Source: Adiantum capillus-veneris
Lineage: Eukaryota > Streptophyta > Polypodiopsida > Polypodiales > Pteridaceae
Reading direction: 5' to 3'
Assembly (NCBI GenBank): GCA_014529385.2
Contig: CM043942.1
Span: forward strand, 57,599,340 to 57,663,339
DNA length: 64,000 nucleotides
Shown piece by piece: positions 31,909 through 43,160 of this stretch (position 1 is the first letter of the stretch; every line of letters starts with the position of its first letter). Below the pieces are notes generated by a model. The model did not search any database. It had not been told where the DNA came from and worked only from the letters and a program-made list of their open reading frames with translations. The position numbers and the translations under genes are program-made.

Positions 31909-32645
31909 CTATATGTAGAAACGACCTTCCGTTAAGGTGGTTTCACAACACTTGTAATCACAACAAGTCTGTACTTAGTACCCGACAATTTTTGGCCACT
32001 GAAATTGTTCCTGATACTGTGTGCGTCAATTGGTCTAATGAACGGATGCGACCAGCACCTAGGGACTTCGTCGCGACACATCATTTTGAATTGGGCGCCA
32101 GTGTCAGTCCCAAAGACTCATATTCTCCGCATGTGGAATATGTCTCAAGTAAGGATGCCAGGAAAAGTGACATCCATCAAGTACGAGCTATACTTGTGTG
32201 TGGAGGTAACTATGAAAACTCTGCAACGCAAGTGAGAGGGACCCTCATTATCATGCTCCACACTGGCTAAACCAAGCTCCTTGAGTTCCTAGACCATGTT
32301 GTATCCCATGTGACAACATGTGCCAAATCGAACCCTACAAGTAGGTTCATAACAGCCAAAGGCAAAAAGGTAGATTGGACACTTGGCCCAAAATACTTTG
32401 TGCCGACATGCCCTTGGCATGGCTCTGTAACATTCAAGCGTACTTATACGTCTTGAAAAACCAAGTAAATAATACTGAAAAAGGAATAACACCAAATCAA
32501 TAGATGCGTACCTGGAGATTTGAACGGAATGTTCACTTACCCGTATTCAAATGGAGAGGAGCACGTCTCCTACCTAGAAAAAAACAAATAGTATTGCACT
32601 GGAAACCATGGGCGTTGCCCTCGCAATCCAACCCCTTTGGCTAAC

Positions 32646-32821
32646 ATCTACGTAGTCAAACCCCTTGGTAAGACCCTCTGTAGAAACTGCACAACTAGCA
32701 GGTAACGGTTATCAACATAGTCAACCATATAGAATCTACATTGTCAAACCACTTGGTAAGACCCTGTGTAGAAATTTCTCAACTAGCAGGTAACGGTTAT
32801 CAACATAGTCAACCGTATACA
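32646..32821. repeat. 88-bp tandem duplication
   Basis: Units begin ATCTACGTAGTCAAACC at 32646 and ATCTACATTGTCAAACC at 32734. Both contain CTAGCAGGTAACGGTTATC. Confidence 0.88.
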
Positions 32822-35800
32822 TATTGATTGGAATCAACCAAAAGTTGAATTTGTCCACTACCGCGTGGTAGATTGCGAAATTCGTTCCTTGAAAGGCTAA
32901 CTGGGAGAGATCAAACTGTGATCCTCAATGCCTATGGGATGATGTAGCAGTCACCCGTCGGGTCGTACCCCAAAACAATATGTCCATAGACACTCCGTAG
33001 TGCTATAGAGAGAACATGGAATCCACACAAGTGGACTGCCTAGCTTTGGTGGACAGCCATGCTGTCATAATTGATTGCTGCATCTATACTTCCTTGTATA
33101 GATCAGCTGGTATGAGTTGAAGATTTATCGAAAACTCAACTTGAGGGTCGCACTGAAATCATGTATTGCAAAAATGACGCTGTAAACATCCTGAATGACA
33201 AGACCCTTGCTTGTCCATTAATGTCGATGTATACTTCCCTGGGTAGATCTGTTCACTCTTGAAAACAAGCACCCAAAGAATGTGAGCATTGGGATCTTAC
33301 CCTAGGTCTGACTATGGCTCTTAGCCTGTGTGGCTCATAACCCTTGTGCAAATTAGTGTTCAATGGACAAACCGATGAAGATGGATTTGAGTAGCATCTT
33401 AGCCATGTGTTAGCTGAGAGTTAGAGCACCTTGGCTCAGGCTGACTCATGAGCAAAACACATATCAAAAGCTTCCTAGAAGATTTTCATTTTTCCCTTAA
33501 AGAGAGAGAGACCGAGAGAAGAAGAGCATGCTGGGCTGAGGAACTTTCCTTAAATGACTATGACGTGTATATTTGATTGCCCTGCTCTGGTGCAGCTTAT
33601 CCTATAAGCATTCCACAGGTTTCTGGTCTGACTCTCTCATCGAGAGAGTTAACAGAGAAACACAAAACTCATGCCGACCCACCTACCTTGTAGGGGTCGT
33701 GATTGTATGAGTACGACTTATCCTTGGCACTTTGCCCGTAAAATAAGTCTTAGATTGAGTTTCCTTTTAGGGTTGTTGTGTTAATAGCAACCAACAATCA
33801 TGTTAAACAATCCATCATGTATTCTGTCTATGACAGAGTTGCGAGTGGGATAGCGGAAGCATAATGCATGAAGTGGTGGAATTCATGCCACCTGATGAGC
33901 ATGCCTTGCATGCAAAAGTATAAGCCCTTGGCTACTATGACGGTCTCAAGCGTGAGAGCCAAAACCATAAGTGCCTTGCACAGTCTGTACTGGTATTGGT
34001 ACATTACAACGGGATGGTGCCACATCAAAAATGTGAGCAAAAATTCCCATTTTACCAGTTTCCCAAACTTGTGTGCCAATCCCCTTGATTCCAAATCAAC
34101 GGGAAGTATCTCGGCACAAGAGAGAAGCCTTGCTTCGTATAAAATTGCCAAATCACTTTGCTTTGCACAATGAAAGTAACTGCCAAGTAAAGTGTAAACA
34201 TGGAAAAAACAATAAAAATTTAAACTTGGCTAACCTGGTTGTTGTTGCTGTAACCAGTTGGCCCAAGATTCCATGGAAGAAAACTCCCTCAAATGTAATT
34301 CATAACCAAAGGAACGACCTTGTCGAGCAATTTCAACCGAAATTAACCAGTACTGTGTGGCAAGCATTCTTTGTCAGTTTGTAGAAACAGTGACAAGGAG
34401 TCGGCCATGCTGAGCAACTTGCTGTCTTCAACAAGTCCAGTAATAGGCCATGCCTGTCTCCTTGAGATACTGAAAAATTGGCCCTTGGACTTGCGTTGGA
34501 AACAAAATGTAACCTGTGACGAGCGTGCTCTATCAAGGTACTCAGGAGAAGCCATGCTTCATATAACTATGTCTAGCCTCATTGCCAGCAAATGCTATTA
34601 GCGACATATGTCATAGCAAAGAGAGTCAACCTTGTCGATCATGCATAAAAGATCGACCTTGTCGAATTGTAAATGTAATGGGAAAACAGTAGAACACGTG
34701 CAAGTTATGCATCTCATATAGCCGTGATCATTCATAGTCATCCATTTCATACCAGGGGTATCAAGCACATGCTTAATACACAAAAATCAAATACGTACCT
34801 CAATAAATACTCCTGCCGATGCATCTTGCCCTCATAAGAATCAATTGAGTTGCAATTAAGAAGTTCAATGAGAAATTATTTCATAGATGCTGTTGCTTGG
34901 TGCGATAGCTGCTCTACTGCTTGCTCTTAAGGGCCTTGCCCGAATCGCAACCCCAAACTTAGAGGTAGAGAAAGAAAGGCTCTTGCCAATCTGTCCGAAA
35001 TCGGCCATGCCGATTACTGATCCAGCCATGCAAAACAACGTTGCATCCGTAAGCCAAACTAGTTGCAATCCATGTTGACGTTGGAAGCCTTGCTTCAATA
35101 TGATCATGCCTTAGCGTACACAATCTTTGCTAATGTCTTTGGTAATCGGCTCCTTTGATGATGCCAATACCGTTGTTAAACGGAAAAGAGAAATCCATGC
35201 ATGCTGCTGACTCTGAGTGGTTGGACCGTATGCTCCATGGCTGCAGTGGTTGAGGGCCCTGGGGGTTGCCCCTTGGGCACCCCATCGTGGGACGGGTTTC
35301 TTAGTTAATCCAAAGGGAATGGCCAAGTGTGGATGGCCATCCCTTAGGGTAATTTTTTTAAATAAAAAAACGGCGAAATATGAAGCTCTGCAATGAAGCC
35401 GCCTGCGCGTTGCAACCAGGGAGGACAGCGCTCAAGGAAAGCCACAAATGGCGGGTATACAGAGTCAAACTTTTTCCCTGAAGCCCTTGCGCTCCCACCA
35501 AAGCCAAAACTGCGCGATTCTGTAGATGTTGAACTTCGGTGCCCTCCCCGACTTAGGGTGGCTACACGCGAGCCAGCAGACTTCGACTTCCCCTTCCTCC
35601 TCGACTTGGGACAGTAGCACACCGTGGCTTCAATGCAAGAAGCCATGCAAGCCATGCATGCAATCCTCTCCTCCTCGCCTGCCGTCTTGCCAAAACAAAA
35701 AATGCCCTTCTCCTCCCCTCAAGGGAGTTCGATTGCAAGAAAAACTCCATGAGAAAGACAAAACACCAAGCTTCTTCCCTTGGCTTTGATATGCATGCTG

Positions 35801-35898
35801 CTCTTCCCCTTCTTGTCGGAGCTTCCATGAATGGAAAGAGATAGAGAAAGACCTTGCTTTCACGCACGACCATGCATGCTTCCCTCTCCTTCTCCCCT

Positions 35899-35911
35899 GC
35901 CTCTGATACTA
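35899..35911 (-). other. Primer-binding site of the coding-poor element
   Basis: The minus strand reads TAGTATCAGAGGC next to the 5' LTR. This is the initiator-Met PBS with one change (TGGTATCAGAG) plus an extra G before C. Confidence 0.7.
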
Positions 35912-35912
35912 G

Positions 35913-36055
35913 TGTGAGACCGCAGGGGACTGGACCATGCAACTCTCCACCCAACCGTGCCATATATAGAATCCTAGCCCCTAAATATAGCGCCCCTTGA
36001 CCGCATGTCCATCCTGGCCCTTGGCCTTGCCCTTGGCCTTGCCCTTGGCCTGACA
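35913..36055 (-). repeat. 5' LTR (143 bp) of the coding-poor element
   Basis: It starts TGTGAGACCGCAGGGG and ends GGCCTGACA, followed by TCTTC. It contains TATATATAG-like sequence but no obvious extended promoter. Confidence 0.88.
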
Positions 36056-36060
36056 TCTTC

Positions 36061-39000
36061 ATTCATATCCTGCATCTTTTGGGAAGCAGACCTAGCTTTA
36101 CCAAACATTTTGGAATTTGAAGGGGCCATATAAGCAGTATAAATTTTTACGAATGAACTCAAAACTTGTCGAACCTTTTGGAGTTAGAATGTACACTTTG
36201 AGATCTTTCTGTTGATATATATAATTCCATGATATTCTTCATTGTACTCTTTGAAATCTTTCTATTGATATATATATAACTCCATGAGATTCTTCATATT
36301 TTAAAAGATGTCATTTCTTCATGTGAAAAATCCATCTTATAAAAAGAATCTTCTTCAAATCCCCATTTTAGTGGAGATGACAAATACAAAGAATCAAGTA
36401 CAACTTTGTCAGAGTTTGTTGATTTGGGACATACTTCCTAAGATGTTTCCAATATGTCATTTGATGGGATTTTGATCAAGTCTTTATGGACTTCACCTCA
36501 CCATCAATGTCTCTTGGAGATAAAAGTGATTGCTCAAACACAACGAAGTGACCCTAGTGGCTCTCAATAATATTCTATGTTAGCATGGGGGTAAGAGCAT
36601 TGGATCAGAAGAAAGTAAGTAACATTGTATGCAATTTCTTTAGAGCTTCTCATTTTAAGATGCAAAAGTTGAAACCAAAATAATAATCTTTTACATGAGT
36701 CACACGTTTTCCTTTGAACGACTAAAACTCATTTGTGTAATTTATGTATCATGTAGAAATCCGCATGAGTAAAGCGTTATGGTCAAATTATAGCTTGTTG
36801 TCCACTGTACAATCAATATTTTGGACCCCAACCACGCTGGAGAACCACTATATAGATCCATTGGATAAAGAAATCTGCTTAACTAAATAAAATATTGATT
36901 AGATAGGCTGATAAATGTATTTAGATTTTTTGTATCACTTTGTGAGTGTGGGTTATTAATCGATTTTTGATCAAGATTACCTATACATGTAGGGGTGCTA
37001 CCTAGGGGGAGTTTCCTATGGCATCGTGAGTTGGATGAGTGGTCTACATATGGTTCATGGTTTGTTTTGGTGAGTTAATTTCAAGTGTTTGAGGCCCATA
37101 AACTCATGTGTGGATGGTTAGTCAATCCGAACCATATGGGAAAATATGCATAAGGTGACTTCCTTTTTGTGTCACAGTTGTTTGTATGGGTCTCATATGG
37201 ATGATGTGATAAGGTGAAAATCTATGTTATGGGGCTGAGCTTGATGCATTGATTTGAGGTCAAATATGTACACATTATGAAAACTTTAGACTCAAATTTG
37301 GTCTTTTAAGCGCTAGAGAGAGAATGTTGTGCAACCAATAGATGGCGGGCAACTATAACGGTAGCTCGCTTTTTCCTTATTTGTATGTCAATTTTTTGCA
37401 TTTTCAAAAAATAATCTTTAGTTGTTTCAAAAATGTAAATACTAATACACGTTTGGATTTGCTCAAATCTCTCTTCTATCAGCACTAAATACAAGACAAA
37501 TGTGGTATAACTCACACTCAATGCACTTGTGCACACTTTTTTGATATGAGAGATTTCATGCTATTCCTGCTCAGTCCCATCCACTTGCACTCAACATACT
37601 ATTCTTCTTACATTAAACTGCATGCTATTTGTCCTCAATGACATTACTAAACAATATCCCTCTCTCTATTGTGTTGTGCATCTTAATGCCATAAAAAAAA
37701 CACTAATGGAGAAAAGACCTCGATGACCATCCGCAAGTAATTATTATGTGGGAATATTCAACAACTTCAGTTTGAACAATGTTCATTGGATTTCCACCAC
37801 CATCACCATTAGAATTTGGCAGACAAGAAAGAGGAAGTGCACAAAAATTGAAAGTGTGGACAGCTACAAAGGCAGGGTGAAAGACTTTTGCTTGTCACAA
37901 ACGAGAAAAATAGTCAAAGAGGTGCTCATTGAACATGCATATATGCACTCAGAGCTACGTCTAAGAGAAACTTCAATATTTTTTTTGTCTCACCAACCAA
38001 ACTATGCGTTTACTAACCTCCACTAACTATTTTTTAAACAATATTTTACTTGTGTTTAACTTGTCTGTTTTGCAGATATCTATCCCTCAAACAAAGAAGA
38101 CTGGTAGCCGATGGATTACATTATAGGAAATTTTTATCCATTCCATGCATCGATGGGCGAGCTACTATATAATACTACTGCAAGGTAAAACACCCCTTTT
38201 GAACAGTCAGGTGTAGTCAAATTTGTCAAATTTGGTCTCCAGATGCCTCTTGAGACATCATACACGTATGATGTCCAAAGTTACAGAATTGCAATTTTTT
38301 TCTTCACAGAACTTTTGCAAATGTCCTCTAATATGCACAGCATCAATCAGTCATAAAAATGTATCAACAAAAGCCTGTTCATTGCATTTTTACCCTTAAA
38401 ATCAAAGTTTTTTGTGATTTCACTGATGAATACCTTCAGATTAGAATCAGATCACTTACCTAAAGTTACTCCTACTCATCATATGGGGTTTTGCAATTGT
38501 AAATAGAGAAATGCTTCATTGCCACACACAAACTAGCAAACACTTTTATCACCTCACAAATCACTCGACCACCAACAACTACTCTAATCTAAAACTAGTA
38601 CTACAAATCCTAACTAAATCTATCTAGTCACAGACCCTCGGCGAGACACACGCTTCTTGGATGTCCACTTGATCTTGGAATATTCTCTTTCGGATCCACT
38701 TAAGAAGAATGCTCTCTTTACTCGAGACCAAATGAAGCAACCATCATGCGGGTGCTAGTAGGATTACCTCCTCAAGTCCTTGTGTCCCCAACAGTGTTGC
38801 GGGAGCGAACCACACCACCTATAAAGTGCATGCAACACTACCTAGATCAACATAATGTCAGTTGAGGACACAGATGACACGATAGGCACACGGAGGCAGT
38901 CTATATAGCTCGTTAGACTAAGACCATCCCACACATACAACACTCCGGAAGGTCAACTAAACTAAAATCAAGAATCTCACTGTTCTCAACCACACCACCG

Positions 39001-39888
39001 AGCCCACATACACACAAACGAAAGGAAAATCACCAAATCATACCAGAATCGTATGAAACTTAAGGAACACCATCCCCTGACTAGGATACACCTACCCCAA
39101 ATCCATTTAAAGTCTAATTGTTCAACTCTAATAAGAGCATATACCAAAGGCACTTTTTTCCAACTGGGTTTTTTCCCTTTGGTCATCCAAGTTTAAGACC
39201 ACCCTAATCTAGAGACACCACCCATCACCATATTGTATATATTCCTTCTACATTAACAATAAGAAATTGCTACCCAAATCAATTGACAATGACTTGGAGA
39301 AACAACTGCAGATCATTGTGTACTTCTCAAGAGAAAATATTACCTTTATGTACAACGACAAAGATTCAACAAGCAATGGCATACAAACAAGCAATGAAAA
39401 ATTCAGCAAGAGAGCTATTAGCAGCCATTGTAAGTATATCACACAAGGATTCACAACTAGCAAAAAATTGTAGAGAACATGCAATGACAAATAAAAAACA
39501 AGTGCAAGGTTCATCATCAAGCAACAACAAAAGAATCTCAGTTCCAATAGAGGCAGACAACACCAGAGATATCTTCACGACCAACAATGGCCACCAAAAG
39601 GAGAATGCTCAAACAATTGTAAAGTTGCCTCAAGAATCAAATTCCAAAACACACATCAGCTAGAACACAATAGATATGAATCACTCAAAGCAAAGGAAAG
39701 CATCATCAACAACAAAGCGTGGTAGACCAGCCTTGAAGAAGACCACACTAACAACAAGATTGCACATGGTCGTGTTAAGGGATGCCACGATCTAGGAAGG
39801 GGGAAATTTTAGTGGATTGACAGAACGAGCGCCCACCTAGTCGAACACGTAGCTGGACACTACATTTGTGCTCTATTATGTTTTCAAG
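36061..39888. other. Unassigned AT-rich DNA
   Basis: No gene or element was recognised. The minus-strand ATG 36129-36127 starts the split short frame mentioned at 30044-30573. A 53-bp tandem duplication lies at 36191-36297. Short open frames at 37748-38026 and 39283-39663 lack known motifs. It may be old, decayed transposon sequence. Confidence 0.5.
36191..36297. repeat. 53-bp imperfect tandem duplication
   Basis: Units begin GTACACTTTGAGATCTTTCT and GTACTCTTTGAAATCTTTCT. Each contains a TATATATA run and CCATGAGATTCTTC-like sequence. Confidence 0.85.
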
Positions 39889-40890
39889 CTAGCTAGCTAC
39901 ACTCTGTGTAAATCCTGATTCTAGAGTAGCAGGGCGATATTCACTACCGACATGGTTGCCAAGAATTTTAAAAAAAGAGAAATATATCTTTTTATTTTCA
40001 TCTTCTTCGACTAATGCAGTGTTCCATAAGTCTAGTGTGCTCTCTATTGCAGAGGATGAGGATGGGGACAAAGTCATTGATGGAGAAGTTCTACCCAAGT
40101 CTGTGATTCTAAGCCTTTCCTGAATTGCCTTGAACTCTGACTCCGTTGGCAATGTCGCTGCACAGGCGGCAACATCCTTGTGCACCATTGATAGAGCCTT
40201 TGATGGTTCAACAAACTCACCTTCTGCTACATGAGCATCCATGACAAAATACTTGTCATTGGCAGGGTCGATTACACTAACATCCTCTTGAAGATTCTGA
40301 GCAACTATAGCAAGGCAATAGTCCTCTCTCAAGTCAAACAACTCCATGATATCACATCCTCAAAAACACGTAGAGAACCAGTTTGAGATGGCGCCATCTC
40401 ATCACCAATGACCGAAGGCCCCGACTGCTTTTTGCCTCCTCCGCTGTGTCCCGGTGGTCATTTAAATTGACATTCAAATATAGTATGAGTCTAGAATAGT
40501 ATTCCACAACATGACACTTCCGTCTATGTACATGACATTTGATGTCATTCCTATGTAAATTCTTTGGAAGCTTGAGGCTACTCCTATAGAGAACATCTTT
40601 CTTGGAGGGTTGAAACATATATCCTTCGCATGCACATATTGGCAGTCCCCAAACTCAAAAGTTCCCTCGAACGTCTGTTGCTCATATGCCTGCTCAAACT
40701 CTTCAAGAAAATGTCTTGCAAAAGCTAGCCACTCTTGCAATGAGAAGTGAGGGTTAAAGATTGGTTGGATTTCTTGCTCCTACTACTGCTGCTGAAGGAC
40801 AATTCGATAGAGAAAATGTAATAGTTTGTCCTTTGGATCCTCGTTAGAGCAAGGCAGCTGCTTCTCTATCTCAATCTCGAAGGGATCCAT
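39889..40890 (-). pseudogene. Unrecognised gene or pseudogene with upstream TATA box
   Basis: The ATG at 40890-40888 opens M-D-P-F-E-I-E-I-E-K. After a Gln run the frame meets two adjacent TAG codons (about 40783-40778, consistent with CAG to TAG). It then stays open to 40474 (W-L-A-F-A-R-H-F-L-E-E-F-E-Q). After a gap with a frame change, a second open block (40347-39889, 152 codons) reads M-E-L-F-D-L-R-E-D-Y...I-Y-F-S-F-F-K-I-L-G. Composition and acidity look like real protein, and a TATA box lies 103 bp upstream. I do not recognise the family. It could be an intron-containing host gene, a transposon product or an old viral insertion; none is shown. Confidence 0.45.
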
Positions 40891-40985
40891 TTGTAAAAGG
40901 AGACAAACAAATCTTTGAAAAAGAGGAGGCTACTTTGAAAGCACTAGCTACGACAGGGGTACTAAGTAGGGAAAGAGGAAGGAAA

Positions 40986-40993
40986 TATTTATA
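40986..40993 (-). promoter_or_regulatory. TATA box of the unrecognised gene
   Basis: The minus strand reads TCTATAAATATTTCC, a near-consensus plant TATA box at a good distance from the ATG at 40890. Confidence 0.5.
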
Positions 40994-42388
40994 GACCCAT
41001 CCCACCAATGATTGTAATTGTTTTGGTGCATTGAAGACGACACACAACCCGAGGCAATCAGAACCACACGATGTGACACTTTGCGAGAGAAAAATCGGAA
41101 AAAGCAGAACCTCTATAGCCAGCCACACTCCACACCGCCCATAAACAACCTGTACATACATGTCATAAAGGGGTGCAATACCATGAATACGGGGTTCCAC
41201 AAGAGCCCGAGAGCAAACTATGGCCGGGACCGCCAGCCACACCAGTAATCCAAAAATGATAGATAGGTAGCGAGTGAGGGACAAACTCTCCTTGACTCGA
41301 TGAACCAACACAGCTTTACAATGCAAAAGGAAGGGGTTCGGAGCACGATGGCTCACCCTTTGACTGGCGTACAAAACGGGGGACTCAAGATCCTCTCGAG
41401 AGACCAGTAAATACCTCAAAAACAATTCGACGCTCTGGCTTAGCTGAGTCCAGGTGGAGCACAAAGCAACCACAACCCAATGCGGGTGTCCATTTGCATG
41501 GCCTCAAGTATTTTCTAGCATCCATGTTTGCTTGTTTTTACTGTCATTGGTAGCACAATATTCAACACATTTATTTAGTATTAAAACATTAGATTAAATA
41601 TGATTTTCTATCATAATTCCTTGTCTAGGTTTAAGAATCAAGCAGTCTGACTAAGCTATTTTGACCAAGTTAGGCTTTAAAGATCTTCTCTTAATACCAT
41701 GGGGAATGCCTTCCTAATAATTAATGGTTACTTTAGGTTCTTAATCCAATTTAGGCAGTGTTGTGTGCAATGTACTAGGGCTTTCTAGTGGGCTTAGTCC
41801 CTATTGACCTTTAGCTTAAGTATTATAGAGGAAGTTTACTAGTATGACGAGCCTGGGGAGGGTAACCGTGTCAATATGACCCCCCAAAGTTACAAAATTG
41901 AAAGGCAATGAAAAACAAAAAACAAAAAACAAAAGTGCCAATACATGTAAAATCCTAATTCGATACTTCACCCATATGTATTGCCTATGGTACTAAAGCC
42001 CTAGAGGTTCCCTGTGTGGGCGCTTTCCTTTGCAAAGCAAAAAGCCCAAGGCATACAAAATAAGCACACAGATTGAATGAATCAATGTGAAAAAACTTTG
42101 GGGATCAAAGAAAAGGGAATAATTCAAGCAATGATTTCATAAGTAATTCCTTTTATCGTAGCTTAACTAAAAGGTCTTCTAGGTATAGCCTCTAGTCAGC
42201 CCTCTAACATGCAATACTTTGCTCTTGCGATTAAACAACTTAATTGACCAGAGATAATTGAGAAGCTTGCCCATGGTATTGATAGTTGACCTCTAGTGCC
42301 TCTCAACCATTGAATTAGCGACCCCAGACTTGTTTATTTTTTTATCTTTACAGAAAAGTGCTTATGCGTTTCATTATATTAGAGTTTA
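40994..42388. other. Unassigned DNA
   Basis: A 200-codon open frame on the minus strand (41473-40871) overlaps the presumed promoter and leader and has no motif support. From 41480 to 42388 I see AT-rich sequence with no gene. Confidence 0.5.
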
Positions 42389-42610
42389 ATGTTTAATGCT
42401 GATTTTTTTTTAATATTCTGTTACCAATCAATTTGTGTGCCTATTAATTGCATATGCTTTTTTATTGTATATGAGAATTCAATTATTGTGCGATTTATGG
42501 TTGATTTTGCAAGAAAGCTCAAGACTCAAACTCGGATGCTCTTCCACCTCGACGAACAGGCTTCATCTCAATAGCTTCCAAGGATGGAATCTACATCAGG
42601 AAGCGGGGAA
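42389..42610 (+). mobile_element. 3' internal end and polypurine tract of a G2-family element
   Basis: The run AGGAAGCGGGGAA (about 42598-42610) directly precedes an LTR start TGTTAACCC and is a good polypurine tract. The sequence before it is therefore probably the 3' internal end of a plus-strand G2-family element. How far left it extends is not clear. Confidence 0.5.
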
Positions 42611-42800
42611 TGTTAACCCTTACGGACATCCTATCACCTTCGACGGACGCCTTATTCTTAATTGATTGAGTCATGGACCGGGCTTGTCGGTCCAATAGGA
42701 AAAGGGGTAAGAGTGATCACCGATGAGAGTCGCACTCTCACTGGAACATTCAAGGGTTAGTTGGCTAAGCATGAGTGTCCAAGTGTGAATGAGGCTCTCA

Positions 42801-42808
42801 TATAAAAG
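42801..42808 (+). promoter_or_regulatory. TATA box of the G2-family LTR
   Basis: CATATAAAAGTCACC is followed after about 95 bp by GT and GA microsatellites. The G2 copy has CATAAAAG at the same place. Confidence 0.5.
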
Positions 42809-42906
42809 TCACCTAAACCTAAAAATCACTCATTCTATCATTTGTGCAATTGAAGAGTGCTCTTGCTCCATATCCATCTTCTTCTTCATATCCTTGTGTG
42901 TGTGTG

Positions 42907-42908
<2 letters not shown>

Positions 42909-42964
<56 letters not shown>
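42909..42964. repeat. (GA)n microsatellite in G2-family LTR
   Basis: This is a GA tract of about 27 units following a GT run, downstream of the TATA box. Equivalent tracts are at 44563-44622 (inverted) and 46270-46315. Confidence 0.9.
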
Positions 42965-43160
42965 CATTGCGACGGCATAGCGGCGGCGAGACGATTGAGC
43001 GTGCCATGGTGGTAGCTCCCTCTTATTCACGGCAAGGAAGCCTCCACGAAGGCAAGTGTAGGGCGGTGAGTGACACACCCTTGCTCTCTTGAGCTTGCTA
43101 GATTAGTTCGGTTGTGTGCTTGAAGCCATTTGTGGCTCGTGCACAGTGTACGACAAGTCC

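Larger units (their letters stand above)
30723..35898 (-). other. Internal region of the coding-poor LTR element
   Basis: No pol or gag motif was found in any frame. It contains two tandem duplications (31740-31908 and 32646-32821). Short ORFs are not supported by motifs. The GC-rich part near the 5' LTR (35200-35900) gives overlapping open frames on both strands that look like composition effects. Confidence 0.65.
30579..36055 (-). mobile_element. Coding-poor LTR element with very short LTRs
   Basis: The direct terminal repeats are 131 bp (30579-30709) and 143 bp (35913-36055), both TG...CA. They are flanked by a perfect 5-bp duplication TCTTC (30574-30578 and 36056-36060). On the minus strand there is an initiator-Met-like PBS beside the right LTR and a polypurine tract beside the left LTR. 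The 5.2 kb between them has no recognisable gag or pol and no long conserved ORF. This is the form expected of a LARD-like non-autonomous retrotransposon, with unusually short LTRs for that class. Confidence 0.85.
42611..43160 (+). repeat. G2-family LTR, 3'-truncated
   Basis: It starts TGTTAACCCTTACGG like the G2 LTR at 45958. It shares TATAAAAG at 42801, the TGCTCCAT block, GT then (GA)n tracts and the GGCGGC block. It ends about 30 bp before the true LTR end, where it meets inverted gag sequence. Confidence 0.8.

Noticed and set aside
31890-32270. 126-codon plus-strand ORF and a vaguely double-stranded-RNA-binding-like minus reading in the coding-poor element
   Set aside because: No conserved motif order; the minus reading has stops and lacks the alanine-rich helix of that domain.
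31740-32821. Tandem units as a possible CRISPR-like or satellite array
   Set aside because: Each has only two units, with no spacer-repeat pattern; the setting is eukaryotic.
35562-36062. 166-codon minus ORF near the right LTR of the coding-poor element
   Set aside because: It crosses the LTR boundary and is Gln/Gly/Pro/Arg low complexity from the 12-bp LTR repeats and GC-rich DNA.
39283-39663. 126-codon plus ORF
   Set aside because: Polar low-complexity composition, no motif, no promoter or splice context I could support.
40871-41473. 200-codon minus ORF without stops
   Set aside because: It covers the TATA box and leader of the frame starting at 40890, has no motif, and reads as hydrophobic composition bias.
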